DNA of 64,000 nt from Halohasta litchfieldiae (lineage in GTDB: Archaea > Halobacteriota > Halobacteria > Halobacteriales > Haloferacaceae), in assembly GCF_002788215.1 (NCBI RefSeq), contig NZ_CP024845.1:2232001-2296000 (forward strand), read 5' to 3'. A program made the translations under genes and the position numbers. This document shows positions 57,302-64,000 of this stretch, piece by piece (the first letter of the stretch is position 1; every line of letters begins with the position of its first letter). Under the pieces are notes generated by a model. It was not told the origin of the DNA. It did no database searches and worked only from the letters and a program-made list of their open reading frames with translations.

Positions 57302-57813
57302 TTACGAACTATCAAGTAGCGATCGAGCCCGTTGGACGTAGCTATTTTCGTTCCAACTTCGAGCACTGCTCATTTTTTCGAGGAGAGCGAGGGCTTGGCC
57401 AGCTGTCAGCCGTTCTGTTCGGACAAACACCGAGAGTACGTTGGCGTTGTTACAAGCCGTATATTGGCGAGTGAGGCATGAATTAAACCAACATTATTGA
57501 ATTCGTCACACAGAAACAGTTCAGCATCGATTTCGTTAGCGAGTGTCACTGCAGCGTTCTCACCATCGTCAAGCGGGAACTCGGCGTCGAGATCGACTGA
57601 CTGTATCGTCAACTCAGCGGTTCGATCACAGACTACGGTTGCGGTCCGACCATGGATGTCATTGTATGAGGCGATTTCTTGGAGTTCCTCAATCACTGCT
57701 GTTGGTACAAAAACATCGTAGACGGCTAGACACAGAGAGAGTGGATCAGGGTTGGTACCGTCAGTGATGCCGAGACTAACAAGCCCAGAGATATCTGCAA
57801 CCAGTTTCGTCAT
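57302..57813 (-). pseudogene. PIN-domain toxin, frameshifted
   Basis: From 57813 the frame gives MTKLVADISGLVSLGI, with PIN acids D7, a Glu/Asp set in DDGENAAVTLA and FLCDEFNN. It breaks near 57440 and stops at 57406. The other frame carries on as VLSVFVRTERLTAGQALALL to a stop at 57302, clearly the missing C-terminus. One added base in the CCAACG region (giving TTPNVLSV) would restore the gene. PIN toxins of this type cut RNA. The start follows the antitoxin stop at once (TAAATG). Confidence 0.75.
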
Positions 57814-57956
57814 TTATATCTCGGCGATGTCGTCAACGAAGCCGTCGTCCAGCTGCTGTTTCAATACACGGAGGTTGGCAGCCTCTTGTGCGCCGACCAG
57901 TGACTTGAGTTGCTCATAGGTAATTTCATCGTCGTAGTAGGCTGCGGCAATTTCTT

Positions 57957-59400
57957 GGTCGTGTTGCAAAGCGGTCTAGACTTTGCCGCTGGTACTCTCA
58001 ATTGAGAGGTCACAGTTGATGGCTGTTTTGGTCGAACGTTGGAGCAGTTCGTCGAGGAACGCTTGGTAGTACTCGGGGTCGGCGTACTTCACCAACCGAA
58101 GTTGGAGTATCGCTTCCAATCCCTCTGCTGTCCAGCGCATCCACTGGTTCTTGCACCGCTTGCTGACCTCGCCCATCAGTCGTTCGACGGGGTTCGAGGT
58201 CCACGGAACCTCGAACCCCTCGACAGCGTGCTCGGCGAACGTCACAATCGACGGCAGCCACCGCCGAAGATACCCTGCAGCCTTTGCTGACCCGAACTGC
58301 TCCAGTTGCCACGCTGTCTTCTCTAATCGCTCTCTCGTTCGCGCGATCCGCGAGCGGATCGCCGCGAACTCCTCCGCTGGACGATGCTTCGCCACAGAGT
58401 TCTTCAGATGGAACACCTCGTCGATCACCTCCGAAACGATCTCCTTCCGACGGTCCAAGGAGAAGACGCCATCGTCCCAGAGGGTGTAACCCAGCGTTCG
58501 GCCGACGTGGACGAGATCGAGCTGGTGGTCACGGTTTTCGTCGGTAAAGGCTGTGACGATGCCGCTATCAGCGTCACTGACGACCGTCGCGTCGTCAGTG
58601 ACTGCGCCGATATCATCGAGTTCGGCGGCAGTTTCGTCCCAGTCAGCGTTGACCGACAGATCCAGCAGGGAGCGTGACTCTTCGGCGGTGTCTTCGCCGA
58701 GCGTTGCTTGGACGGAGTGGGACGAGCGGTCGTCGTCTTGGCTGTGGCACTTTGTCCCGTCAGGAATGACGGCGTCAGCGTCTGTGCCAGCGACACAGTC
58801 TGGAAGGAACTGTTTGAGCTTGTGGCCGTATTTCTTGGCACGGCGGTTGATGGTGGTCGGCGACGGCATCGAGACGAAGCTGTCGCCGTGATTGGCAGCG
58901 TCTCGATAGCTGAGCGAGGTAGCGAGATCGACGCTTTTGGCGGCGATGTCCTGCTGATAGCGGTTCTGCCCGTCGAAGTCGAGAACGTCTTCGACGGGCC
59001 GGAAGTAGCTGGATTCGTCTGGGGAAGCGGCTGTATCTTCGACGTAGTGGAGAGAGAACTCGTGTTCTCCGGCAGTTGTGACAGCTGTGCGGGTGTCGGT
59101 GCCGGCGCGTTGGAAGCGCTGGTCACCGTTGCCATGTGCGTGTTTCTCACCACAGAGCGCCTCGACGCTGGCGGCGTCGAGGCTCTCGACCAGCGATTCG
59201 AGAAGGACTGCTTCGAGGTTCTGGTCAGTGACGGCCTCGGCAAGCGTGGCGAGCGGTAGCGTTTTGTCGTCGTCGATACTCAGTTCGAACCGCACGTCGA
59301 TTGTGGCGTGCATGGGGTACCTCGGTTTGGACACCAGAGGCAACCCCGCCTTCACGGGAGTCAGTTACTACTGAACTCTAGAGGACTTTGCGACACGACC
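57957..59400 (-). mobile_element. ISH6-family insertion sequence, 1,444 bp
   Basis: Inverted ends match: GGTCGTGTTGCAAAG...TCTAGA on the left and GGTCGTGTCGCAAAG...TCTAGA inward from the right, about 27 bp with few mismatches. The 8-bp sequence AATTTCTT stands on both sides (57949-57956 and 59401-59408) as target duplication. Length, end type and duplication size agree with ISH6 of Halobacterium. It sits in the antitoxin gene. Confidence 0.9.
57976..59313 (-). CDS. ISH6-family transposase
   Basis: This is a 445-residue transposase. I use the start at 59313 (MHATIDVRFELSIDDDKTL), the usual ISH6 start; an in-frame ATG 14 codons upstream lies close to the inverted end. The acidic catalytic segments probably include VVSDADSGIV and VPWTSNPVERLMGE (the DDE-type Glu near the C-terminus). 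The frame is intact, so the element may still move. There is no GTCGAC inside, unlike host DNA. Confidence 0.88.
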   Translation of the reverse strand: MHATIDVRFELSIDDDKTLPLATLAEAVTDQNLEAVLLESLVESLDAASVEALCGEKHAHGNGDQRFQRAGTDTRTAVTTAGEHEFSLHYVEDTAASPDESSYFRPVEDVLDFDGQNRYQQDIAAKSVDLATSLSYRDAANHGDSFVSMPSPTTINRRAKKYGHKLKQFLPDCVAGTDADAVIPDGTKCHSQDDDRSSHSVQATLGEDTAEESRSLLDLSVNADWDETAAELDDIGAVTDDATVVSDADSGIVTAFTDENRDHQLDLVHVGRTLGYTLWDDGVFSLDRRKEIVSEVIDEVFHLKNSVAKHRPAEEFAAIRSRIARTRERLEKTAWQLEQFGSAKAAGYLRRWLPSIVTFAEHAVEGFEVPWTSNPVERLMGEVSKRCKNQWMRWTAEGLEAILQLRLVKYADPEYYQAFLDELLQRSTKTAINCDLSIESTSGKV

Positions 59401-59584
59401 AATTTCTTGGGTGAGTGTATCATCGTGAACTGCGTCCTGGAGATATTCACGAAGTGCAGTCACGAGAATGTCTGTTCGGTCTTCACCTAACACTGCTGCG
59501 AGTGCATCAGTTCGGTTGATAAGCCGGTTCGGGGCCCGGAACTGGACCCGTTTCTTGTCGGAACTCATTATAGATATTCAAGAA

Positions 59585-61090
59585 GAATACCTGCGGCTTT
59601 AGCCGCAGGATGAATCCGACAATCCTCTACACCAACTACCTCCCGATTGCCCGGCTAGATATTCCACGTTCTAATCCAAACTTTTGCTACAGAACGCTAC
59701 ATAACTGGTTATGGAGTCGTTTCACGAATGCACATCCATCGAACATATCGGGCGAAAATCCGTAACTACTCACAAGTGGAGCGGATGCTCGACCTGCATG
59801 GATGGAGTGCATCGAAACTGTGGAACGTTGCAAACTATCACTCCCGAGAAGTGTGGGAGGACACGGGCGAGATCCCCGACGATTCGGACTTGAAACGTGA
59901 GTTGAAAGGTCATGACAACTACAAGGGACTGCACAGTCAGTCCAGTCAGCGCGTTCTGGAAGAACTTGCTGAAGCCTTCAACTCGTGGTACGGAAAACGC
60001 AAGAACGATTCTCGTGCCAATCCGCCCGGCTACCGCAAACGAAACTACTACGACAACGACGGCAACCGCGTCCACGAAGAACACCCTCGAAGCACGGTGA
60101 CGTGGAAGCAGAAAGGCATCCGTCACGACACCAAACACAACCGTGTCCGCCTCTCGAAAGGCGCGAATCACAAAGACCATCCGCGAGACTGGGACTACAT
60201 CCTCGTTAAATACGAGGCTCGTCCCGAGGTCACGGTTGAAAATGTTCAACAAGTCAGAGCTGTTTACAATAAGTCGAAGGGGCAATGGGAACTCCACCTC
60301 GTGTGTAAGCACGAAATTGAGACTCCAGACGCTCCCGGTGACGAGACAGCAGGCGTTGACCTCGGTATTTGTAACTTCGCAGCGGTCGCATACAGCACCG
60401 AGGAAGCCGACTTGTACCCCGGAAACCGATTGAAACAGGACGGGTACTACTTCCCGAAGGAGATCGCTAAGTGCGACGACTCAGGAGGTTCTGAGGCCAC
60501 TCGATTACATCACAAATGGTCGGAACGTCGAACACACTTTTTCCACTCATTAGCGAAGCACATCGTTGAGAAGTGTATCGAACGTGAAGTGGGTCGTATC
60601 AACGTCGGGGAACTCGCGGGTGTTCGAGAGAATGAGAACGGTAAGTCGAAGAACTGGGGTCGTCACGGCAACCTTGACTTGCACGGCTGGGCGTTCGACC
60701 GCTTCACATCGATTCTCACGTACAAAGCGAAGGTTGAGGGTATCGAAGTGGTAGAAGTCTCAGAGCGCGACACGAGCAAGACGTGTTGTGTGTGCGGTAG
60801 AGAAGACGACAGTCAGCGTGTGGAACGCGGGTTGTACGTGTGTGAGTCGTGTGATGCGGCGTTCAACGCTGATGTGAACGGGGCGGAAAACATCCGTCTC
60901 GACTTGAATCAAAGTAACTCCGAGTCTCCACCTGGTTTTGGTGGAAATAGGTGTACCGGCTGGTTGGCACAGCCCGGAGTCTATCTTCATGACTTGTCCC
61001 ACGGATTCTCACCGAGGGATCAAGTGGTAGACTGCAAACCCTAATATCTCAACGCTCGGGATTCCCGCGTCTTCAAGTGCGGGAGGATGC
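59585..61090 (+). mobile_element. solo-TnpB (IS1341-type) element
   Basis: It is bounded by a left hairpin CCTGCGGC-ttta-GCCGCAGG (59591-59610) and a right hairpin TCCCGC...GCGGGA (61063-61084), with one tnpB between and no tnpA. It begins about 20 bp upstream of the split antitoxin start, so it separates that gene from any older promoter. Precise ends are not determined. Confidence 0.78.
59728..61044 (+). CDS. tnpB: TnpB RNA-guided endonuclease, stand-alone
   Basis: This is a 438-residue TnpB, only distantly similar to the one at 53448-54692. RuvC residues are D211 (GVDLGICNF), E295 (NVGELAG) and D382 (DVNGAENI). A zinc finger is formed by the CCVCG and CESC pairs (C353/C354, C356, C372, C375). 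All catalytic residues remain. With no tnpA it depends on a transposase in trans. The 3' end of the gene plus the right hairpin should give the guide RNA. Confidence 0.9.
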   Translation: MHIHRTYRAKIRNYSQVERMLDLHGWSASKLWNVANYHSREVWEDTGEIPDDSDLKRELKGHDNYKGLHSQSSQRVLEELAEAFNSWYGKRKNDSRANPPGYRKRNYYDNDGNRVHEEHPRSTVTWKQKGIRHDTKHNRVRLSKGANHKDHPRDWDYILVKYEARPEVTVENVQQVRAVYNKSKGQWELHLVCKHEIETPDAPGDETAGVDLGICNFAAVAYSTEEADLYPGNRLKQDGYYFPKEIAKCDDSGGSEATRLHHKWSERRTHFFHSLAKHIVEKCIEREVGRINVGELAGVRENENGKSKNWGRHGNLDLHGWAFDRFTSILTYKAKVEGIEVVEVSERDTSKTCCVCGREDDSQRVERGLYVCESCDAAFNADVNGAENIRLDLNQSNSESPPGFGGNRCTGWLAQPGVYLHDLSHGFSPRDQVVDCKP

Positions 61091-61121
61091 CAAGTGTACA
61101 ATGTGAGCCTATCTTGTTTGT

Positions 61122-61147
61122 CAGTAGTTGGTAATACGGTTTCTTTA
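61122..61147 (+). repeat. left 26-bp inverted repeat of the vapBC cassette
   Basis: The sequence starts CAGTAGTTGGTAATACGGTT and is repeated, inverted and without mismatch, at 61981-62006. The two copies enclose the vapC-vapB pair and nothing else. Confidence 0.9.
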
Positions 61148-61166
61148 TTCAGAGTGAGGTGCGGAA

Positions 61167-61634
61167 TTAGTTTCCAAGAAATCTGTTCAGTTCGCTAAAT
61201 TCGTCGGCTGAGAGAATGACCTCGGTCTCGAACGTATCAAATCGTTCGAAATCGTCGTCAATCGTCAATACGGTGTCCACCCCTTGGTCTATCGCTACCT
61301 GAGCATAGTACCCGTCCCATCCACCAACGTTTGCTTCACTTGCTTGAGAAAACCCGCTCCGAACTACGTTCTCGGGCATCCCGTCGTACCAATGAATTTG
61401 TTTCGCATCCATGAAATTCTGGAGCAGCCGAGATGCGTCTGCATTTGAATGTCCGTAGTACGTCGTCAGGACGGTGTGTGCTCCAAATAACGCAGGATAC
61501 GGAACAACGGCATCTATGTCGCCAGTGATGGCATCTCGGATGTACGAGAGCGCAGAATCACGGACTGGAGCCGCTGTGTGTGCGAGGGCTATCACACCGA
61601 CATCGAAAAGATACGATCTATCAGCGTCACTCAT
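61167..61634 (-). CDS. vapC: PIN-domain ribonuclease toxin (VapC type)
   Basis: This is a 155-residue PIN protein. I use the ATG at 61634 (MSDADRSYLFDVGVIALAH), which overlaps vapB by 8 bp; a longer frame upstream is out of context. PIN acids are D11 in FDVGVIAL, E in SQASEANVGGWDGYYAQVA with its D, and the DDD of LTIDDDFERF. It is a likely RNA-cutting toxin neutralised by the upstream gene's product. Confidence 0.85.
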   Translation of the reverse strand: MSDADRSYLFDVGVIALAHTAAPVRDSALSYIRDAITGDIDAVVPYPALFGAHTVLTTYYGHSNADASRLLQNFMDAKQIHWYDGMPENVVRSGFSQASEANVGGWDGYYAQVAIDQGVDTVLTIDDDFERFDTFETEVILSADEFSELNRFLGN

Positions 61635-61911
61635 CGCTGTTTTCCTCTGCCCCTCTTCGAACCGCGTCTCTGTGCTTCTGGGCAATGGGGTCAGCCCCTT
61701 CGCCAATCGGCATCGTCTCCTCTCGCTCGGAAGACGTTTCGGCGATGAGTCGATTCATGCGTTCGATAATTTTTTCGGGATTGTCTTCAGGTTTTACGAC
61801 TGCTTTCCCGTCTTCTTCGTGGATCGCTACTTCTGTACCGGGAGTAATACCGAGACCTTCTCGCACCTTCTTCGGGAGGACGATTCGCCCTTTTGAATCC
61901 ACTTTGGTCAT
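61627..61911 (-). CDS. vapB: AbrB/MazE-type antitoxin (VapB)
   Basis: This is a 94-residue protein. Residues 1-45 are a SpoVT/AbrB DNA-binding domain (MTKVDSKGRIVLPKKVREGL, then GTEVAIHEEDGKAVV). The C-terminal half is helical and acidic and should wrap the toxin. The start at 61911 is set by the domain and by the promoter; upstream in-frame sequence is not coding. It probably represses its own promoter through the palindrome at 61914-61930. Confidence 0.9.
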   Translation of the reverse strand: MTKVDSKGRIVLPKKVREGLGITPGTEVAIHEEDGKAVVKPEDNPEKIIERMNRLIAETSSEREETMPIGEGADPIAQKHRDAVRRGAEENSDE

Positions 61912-61913
61912 AT

Positions 61914-61930
61914 TCCCACTTAGAGTGGGA
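61914..61930 (-). promoter_or_regulatory. vapB promoter operator
   Basis: A perfect palindrome TCCCACT-tag-AGTGGGA lies 2 bp before the vapB start codon. A TATA element (TTATAC on the minus strand, 61935-61940) lies behind it, so transcription would begin at or next to the ATG and the palindrome covers the start region. This is a typical autoregulatory arrangement of toxin-antitoxin pairs. Confidence 0.7.
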
Positions 61931-61980
61931 TTGAGTATAATCGTTTGGGTCAGAACACTGCTTCCACCTCTCAGAGTGAG

Positions 61981-62006
61981 TAAAGAAACCGTATTACCAA
62001 CTACTG
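61981..62006 (-). repeat. right 26-bp inverted repeat of the vapBC cassette
   Basis: This is a perfect inverted copy of 61122-61147. Partial similarity continues inward for some 17 bp (GAGTGAGGTG-like words). No target duplication was seen outside. Confidence 0.9.
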
Positions 62007-62662
62007 GTATGAAAAAGGAACGCTCGTTGTCGATCAATTCGGTGAGGTCTCCGATGAGGGTGATTCCTCGATGGGCATCTATCGCGGTGATCTCGTGCTC
62101 GTCGGACTTGATCCCACACAAGGTTCCGAACAGCGGGGCTCGCGCCCGTGTCTTGTTCGAAAACGACGTAGGCATTGGGCGCCCTTCGGGAGGGCTTAGT
62201 TGCCGTTCGAAGCTAGATTTGAAACATATCCGTCGACCATGCGTGATTGAATCTAGGATCGGTTCCGACCGATTGGATGGCTGAGGTGGATATTGCGCTT
62301 GAATACTGTCTCGGACTCGTTTTAGGTTCAGTTCAAGAATGTAGACACGACACCGTTGTTCAAACCCGAACATATGGTCGCAGTCGACTCTTCGATGCTC
62401 CCCTATTGAGCTGGATGAAGACGCAGAGACCGAAGACGGTGCAGACCGGCCTCTTGACGAACTCTTCTAGTCTTCTGACTAACATCAAATTATTATCTAT
62501 TAGGGGTAGTTTTGAGAACATCGTGGAGTATTGTGCGACTGCTCGCCGAACTAAGTAGTTGTCTTCTCGACAAATCAGAGTAACTGTGACTTTGGGAGAG
62601 ACTGCATTCAGCCGTACTACTGCCTGAAACTGTATTCTTCTATGGATTTTAATAGAGCCAAA
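62007..62662. other. 650 bp without a convincing gene
   Basis: Open frames on both strands (for example 62247-62558) lack haloarchaeal composition and any motif. Two GTCGAC words near 62233 and 62389 suggest older native DNA. The end near 62560-62660 is AT-rich. Confidence 0.4.
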
Positions 62663-63742
62663 TCAATTAGTGTTTGTTAATATCCAACTCAAGAGTTGAT
62701 CTTCTGAGAGCGTCCATCCGCCGTCATCGTTCTCATCGGCGATCTTGTGGACTTGGCCATTAAGTTTTTGGTTGAATTTGATAGCTGTATCCCGATCAAA
62801 GGCGTCGGCTAATATTGCAGTTGCTAATTGCTTAGGGCCAGCACCGGAATAACCAGAGATCATGTTGCCTCTCAATGATGGGTTTGAAACATTACGTTGT
62901 GAATGTAGGAATCCATTATCTACCGTAATAAATTCCTTACCGTCGACTGTTTTACTCTCATATGTCCGTGTGAAATATTCATACTCGGGGCTGGTTTCTT
63001 GTGGAGGTTGACCCTCAAGTTTTTCTTTTGCTGTACTAATGCGACGGTATTGAGATGATTCCGATTTGTCTCGAATGTGACTCCAGTATGGCACTGGTAC
63101 GTCCATAATTGAACACATCCAATAGTCAAGGGTTTCTGTCGGTGACAAGCCAGACTGAATTAGATGTTGGATTGTCTGTACGACGGCCCATTGCCCATCA
63201 TACCAGTGTGGTGGCTTCATAATTATCCAGCATGGTGCTGTTCCCTCTGGATGATCAATTTGGAGCGAATCGAGAATTTTATTGACAGTAATGACGTGGG
63301 CGGTGAGCGTTGTGTGTGTTACTTTGCATACCTCTTGTAAACTCTCTGCGATTACTTCTTGCCGGTCATGCAAAATATAGTGGTCTGGCGTCTCTGCGAT
63401 AACTTCTACATCAGATGTATGATACCCAGACCGTGCACCTCCAATAATTGTCCGAAGATTTGAGACTAGTGTCTTTTGAATTGTTATGAGTTGTTTTGCT
63501 AAGTGATGAAATTCGATACGTTCTATTTCATCTACATTATTGCCTGTAACATCATTAACCGTTATTGGCGGATTTAAATAGGGTTCAATTTCGTTTGAGG
63601 CCACAAAAACATCTACGTTTGAATCAAAATCAACAGATGTCTCTCTTTCTGTTTTGATTATTTTTCTTATGGCACTACTTATAGCCTGTTTCATAATTGT
63701 AGTGCTCATTGGTAGATCTGAGATTTCATTTAGATCATGCAT
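62663..63742 (-). CDS. HTH protein with DUF6166-like C-terminus
   Basis: This is a 359-residue protein of AT-rich codon use. Residues about 200-240 look like the haloarchaeal helix-turn-helix opening (SPTETLDYWMCSIMDVP, then SQYRRISTAKEKL). The C-terminal 60 residues (GYSGAGPKQLATAILADAF, then LSEDQLLSWIL) resemble DUF6166. The first 190 residues are helical and unrecognised. Start is uncertain: ATGs at 63742, 63709 and 63694 are all in frame. It is probably a regulator carried by mobile DNA. Confidence 0.6.
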   Translation of the reverse strand: MHDLNEISDLPMSTTIMKQAISSAIRKIIKTERETSVDFDSNVDVFVASNEIEPYLNPPITVNDVTGNNVDEIERIEFHHLAKQLITIQKTLVSNLRTIIGGARSGYHTSDVEVIAETPDHYILHDRQEVIAESLQEVCKVTHTTLTAHVITVNKILDSLQIDHPEGTAPCWIIMKPPHWYDGQWAVVQTIQHLIQSGLSPTETLDYWMCSIMDVPVPYWSHIRDKSESSQYRRISTAKEKLEGQPPQETSPEYEYFTRTYESKTVDGKEFITVDNGFLHSQRNVSNPSLRGNMISGYSGAGPKQLATAILADAFDRDTAIKFNQKLNGQVHKIADENDDGGWTLSEDQLLSWILTNTN

Positions 63743-63891
63743 AACGTGTTACTGAGTCTCCTATCTGCATTCATCAATGCTTCGGAGCCTTCGGTCAAAG
63801 TCATATGAACTGCAATCCAATCAAAATTAAATAAAATGGATTTGATAGAAAGATTTATAACAATGTAAGAAACTCATCTTAGGTATTCAAC

Positions 63892-64000
63892 ATGGTTTAT
63901 CAAACTAACTTGCTTCTGGCAGATGAACTTATAGAGTCGGCACTGAGACCACGCCTACCAGATATTGTTGTAGATTTACTACTTTGGTTTATGGCTATGC
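63892..64000 (+). CDS. N-terminal part of an unidentified protein
   Basis: An ATG at 63892 opens a frame to the window end (MVYQTNLLLADELIESALRP, then DIVVDLLLWFMAM). A TATA-like ATTTATAA at 63853-63860 is placed for a nearly leaderless transcript. The 36 residues seen are helical and partly hydrophobic. No family can be named. Confidence 0.45.
   Translation, partial: MVYQTNLLLADELIESALRPRLPDIVVDLLLWFMAM

Larger units (their letters stand above)
57814..59568 (-). pseudogene. antitoxin gene split by the ISH6-type element
   Basis: The N-terminal half (59568 to 59401) encodes MSSDKKRVQFRAPNRLINRT and TDILVTALREYL, a ribbon-helix-helix domain. The C-terminal half (57956 to 57814) encodes AAAYYDDEITYEQLKSLVG and FVDDIAEI. 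If the element and one copy of the 8-bp duplication are removed, both halves join exactly in frame (...DDTLTQEI-AAAYYDDEITY...), giving a protein of about 100 residues. It is the antitoxin partner of the PIN gene downstream. Confidence 0.85.

Noticed and set aside
57979-59391. GACTTTGC at 57979-57986 and 59384-59391 as target duplication of the ISH6-type element
   Set aside because: It would place the transposase stop codon outside the element and does not restore the antitoxin frame. The words belong to the inverted ends. AATTTCTT further out fits both tests.
61912-62373. Upstream extension of vapB to 248 residues
   Set aside because: It would run through the TATA box, the operator palindrome and the right inverted repeat; the AbrB domain starts at 61911.
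62247-62558. 103-codon plus-strand frame near the vapBC cassette
   Set aside because: Composition is unlike haloarchaeal protein and there is no motif.
50000-64000. CRISPR array in the accessory region
   Set aside because: I looked for regularly spaced repeats with unique spacers and found none; the repeats present are pairs or inverted copies.

Overview
The window is a haloarchaeal chromosome segment. Proteins are strongly acidic, GC is high (roughly 60% by eye) over most of its length, and the gene set is archaeal or halophile-specific: FtsZ2 with its CdrS/CdrL regulators, two CetZ tubulins, aIF2-beta, CobY-type cobamide synthesis, AglF, a ThiD-ThiN fusion, archaemetzincin, and Tat lipoproteins. 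The hexamer GTCGAC is extremely frequent in the core part and nearly absent from the inserted elements, so it works as a marker of native DNA. A member of the Halorubraceae (Halohasta/Halonotius-like) would fit, but I cannot fix the genus.

Region 1-50 kb is ordinary core genome. In order it holds: the start of npdG, a HAD phosphatase, amzA and thiDN; cytochrome oxidase subunit I with a DUF6789 membrane protein; a DUF6517 lipoprotein and aroA; two tandem cetZ genes; an M24 peptidase and a soluble chemotaxis-type transducer; a five-gene cobamide operon (HAD phosphatase, cbiB, cobS, cobY, cobD); aIF2-beta; tRNA-Tyr; the cell-division locus cdrL, cdrS-ftsZ2; AIM24, ncsA, a methyltransferase, endonuclease IV, a lipoate-ligase family protein, elp3, a universal stress protein and a cytochrome P450; a complete ugpBAEC-type ABC transporter operon ending in a glycerophosphodiesterase; the proline operon proC-proB-proA; Mn-type pyrophosphatase; membrane proteins of the DUF7847 and DUF4013 families; poly-gamma-glutamate genes pgsB and a doubled pgsC; and divergent aldehyde and alcohol dehydrogenases.

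Region 50-64 kb is accessory. After aglF come an AT-richer gene with a PD-(D/E)XK nuclease domain, an IS200/IS605 element (tnpA+tnpB), a small wHTH operon, about 1.4 kb with no convincing gene but with hairpins, and a wrecked toxin-antitoxin module. In that module the antitoxin gene is split by a 1,444-bp ISH6-type element with a perfect 8-bp target duplication, and the PIN toxin carries a frameshift. A solo-TnpB element sits directly upstream. Next comes a second, intact vapBC pair enclosed by perfect 26-bp inverted repeats, then an HTH/DUF6166-like gene and the start of another gene that runs off the window.

The most interesting signals are: the inverted-repeat-bounded vapBC cassette; the reconstructed antitoxin interrupted by ISH6; the array of GTCTTACA motifs around the cdrS-ftsZ2 promoter; the highly iterated palindrome GTCGAC; and a CetZ paralogue that has lost the acidic T7-loop residue.
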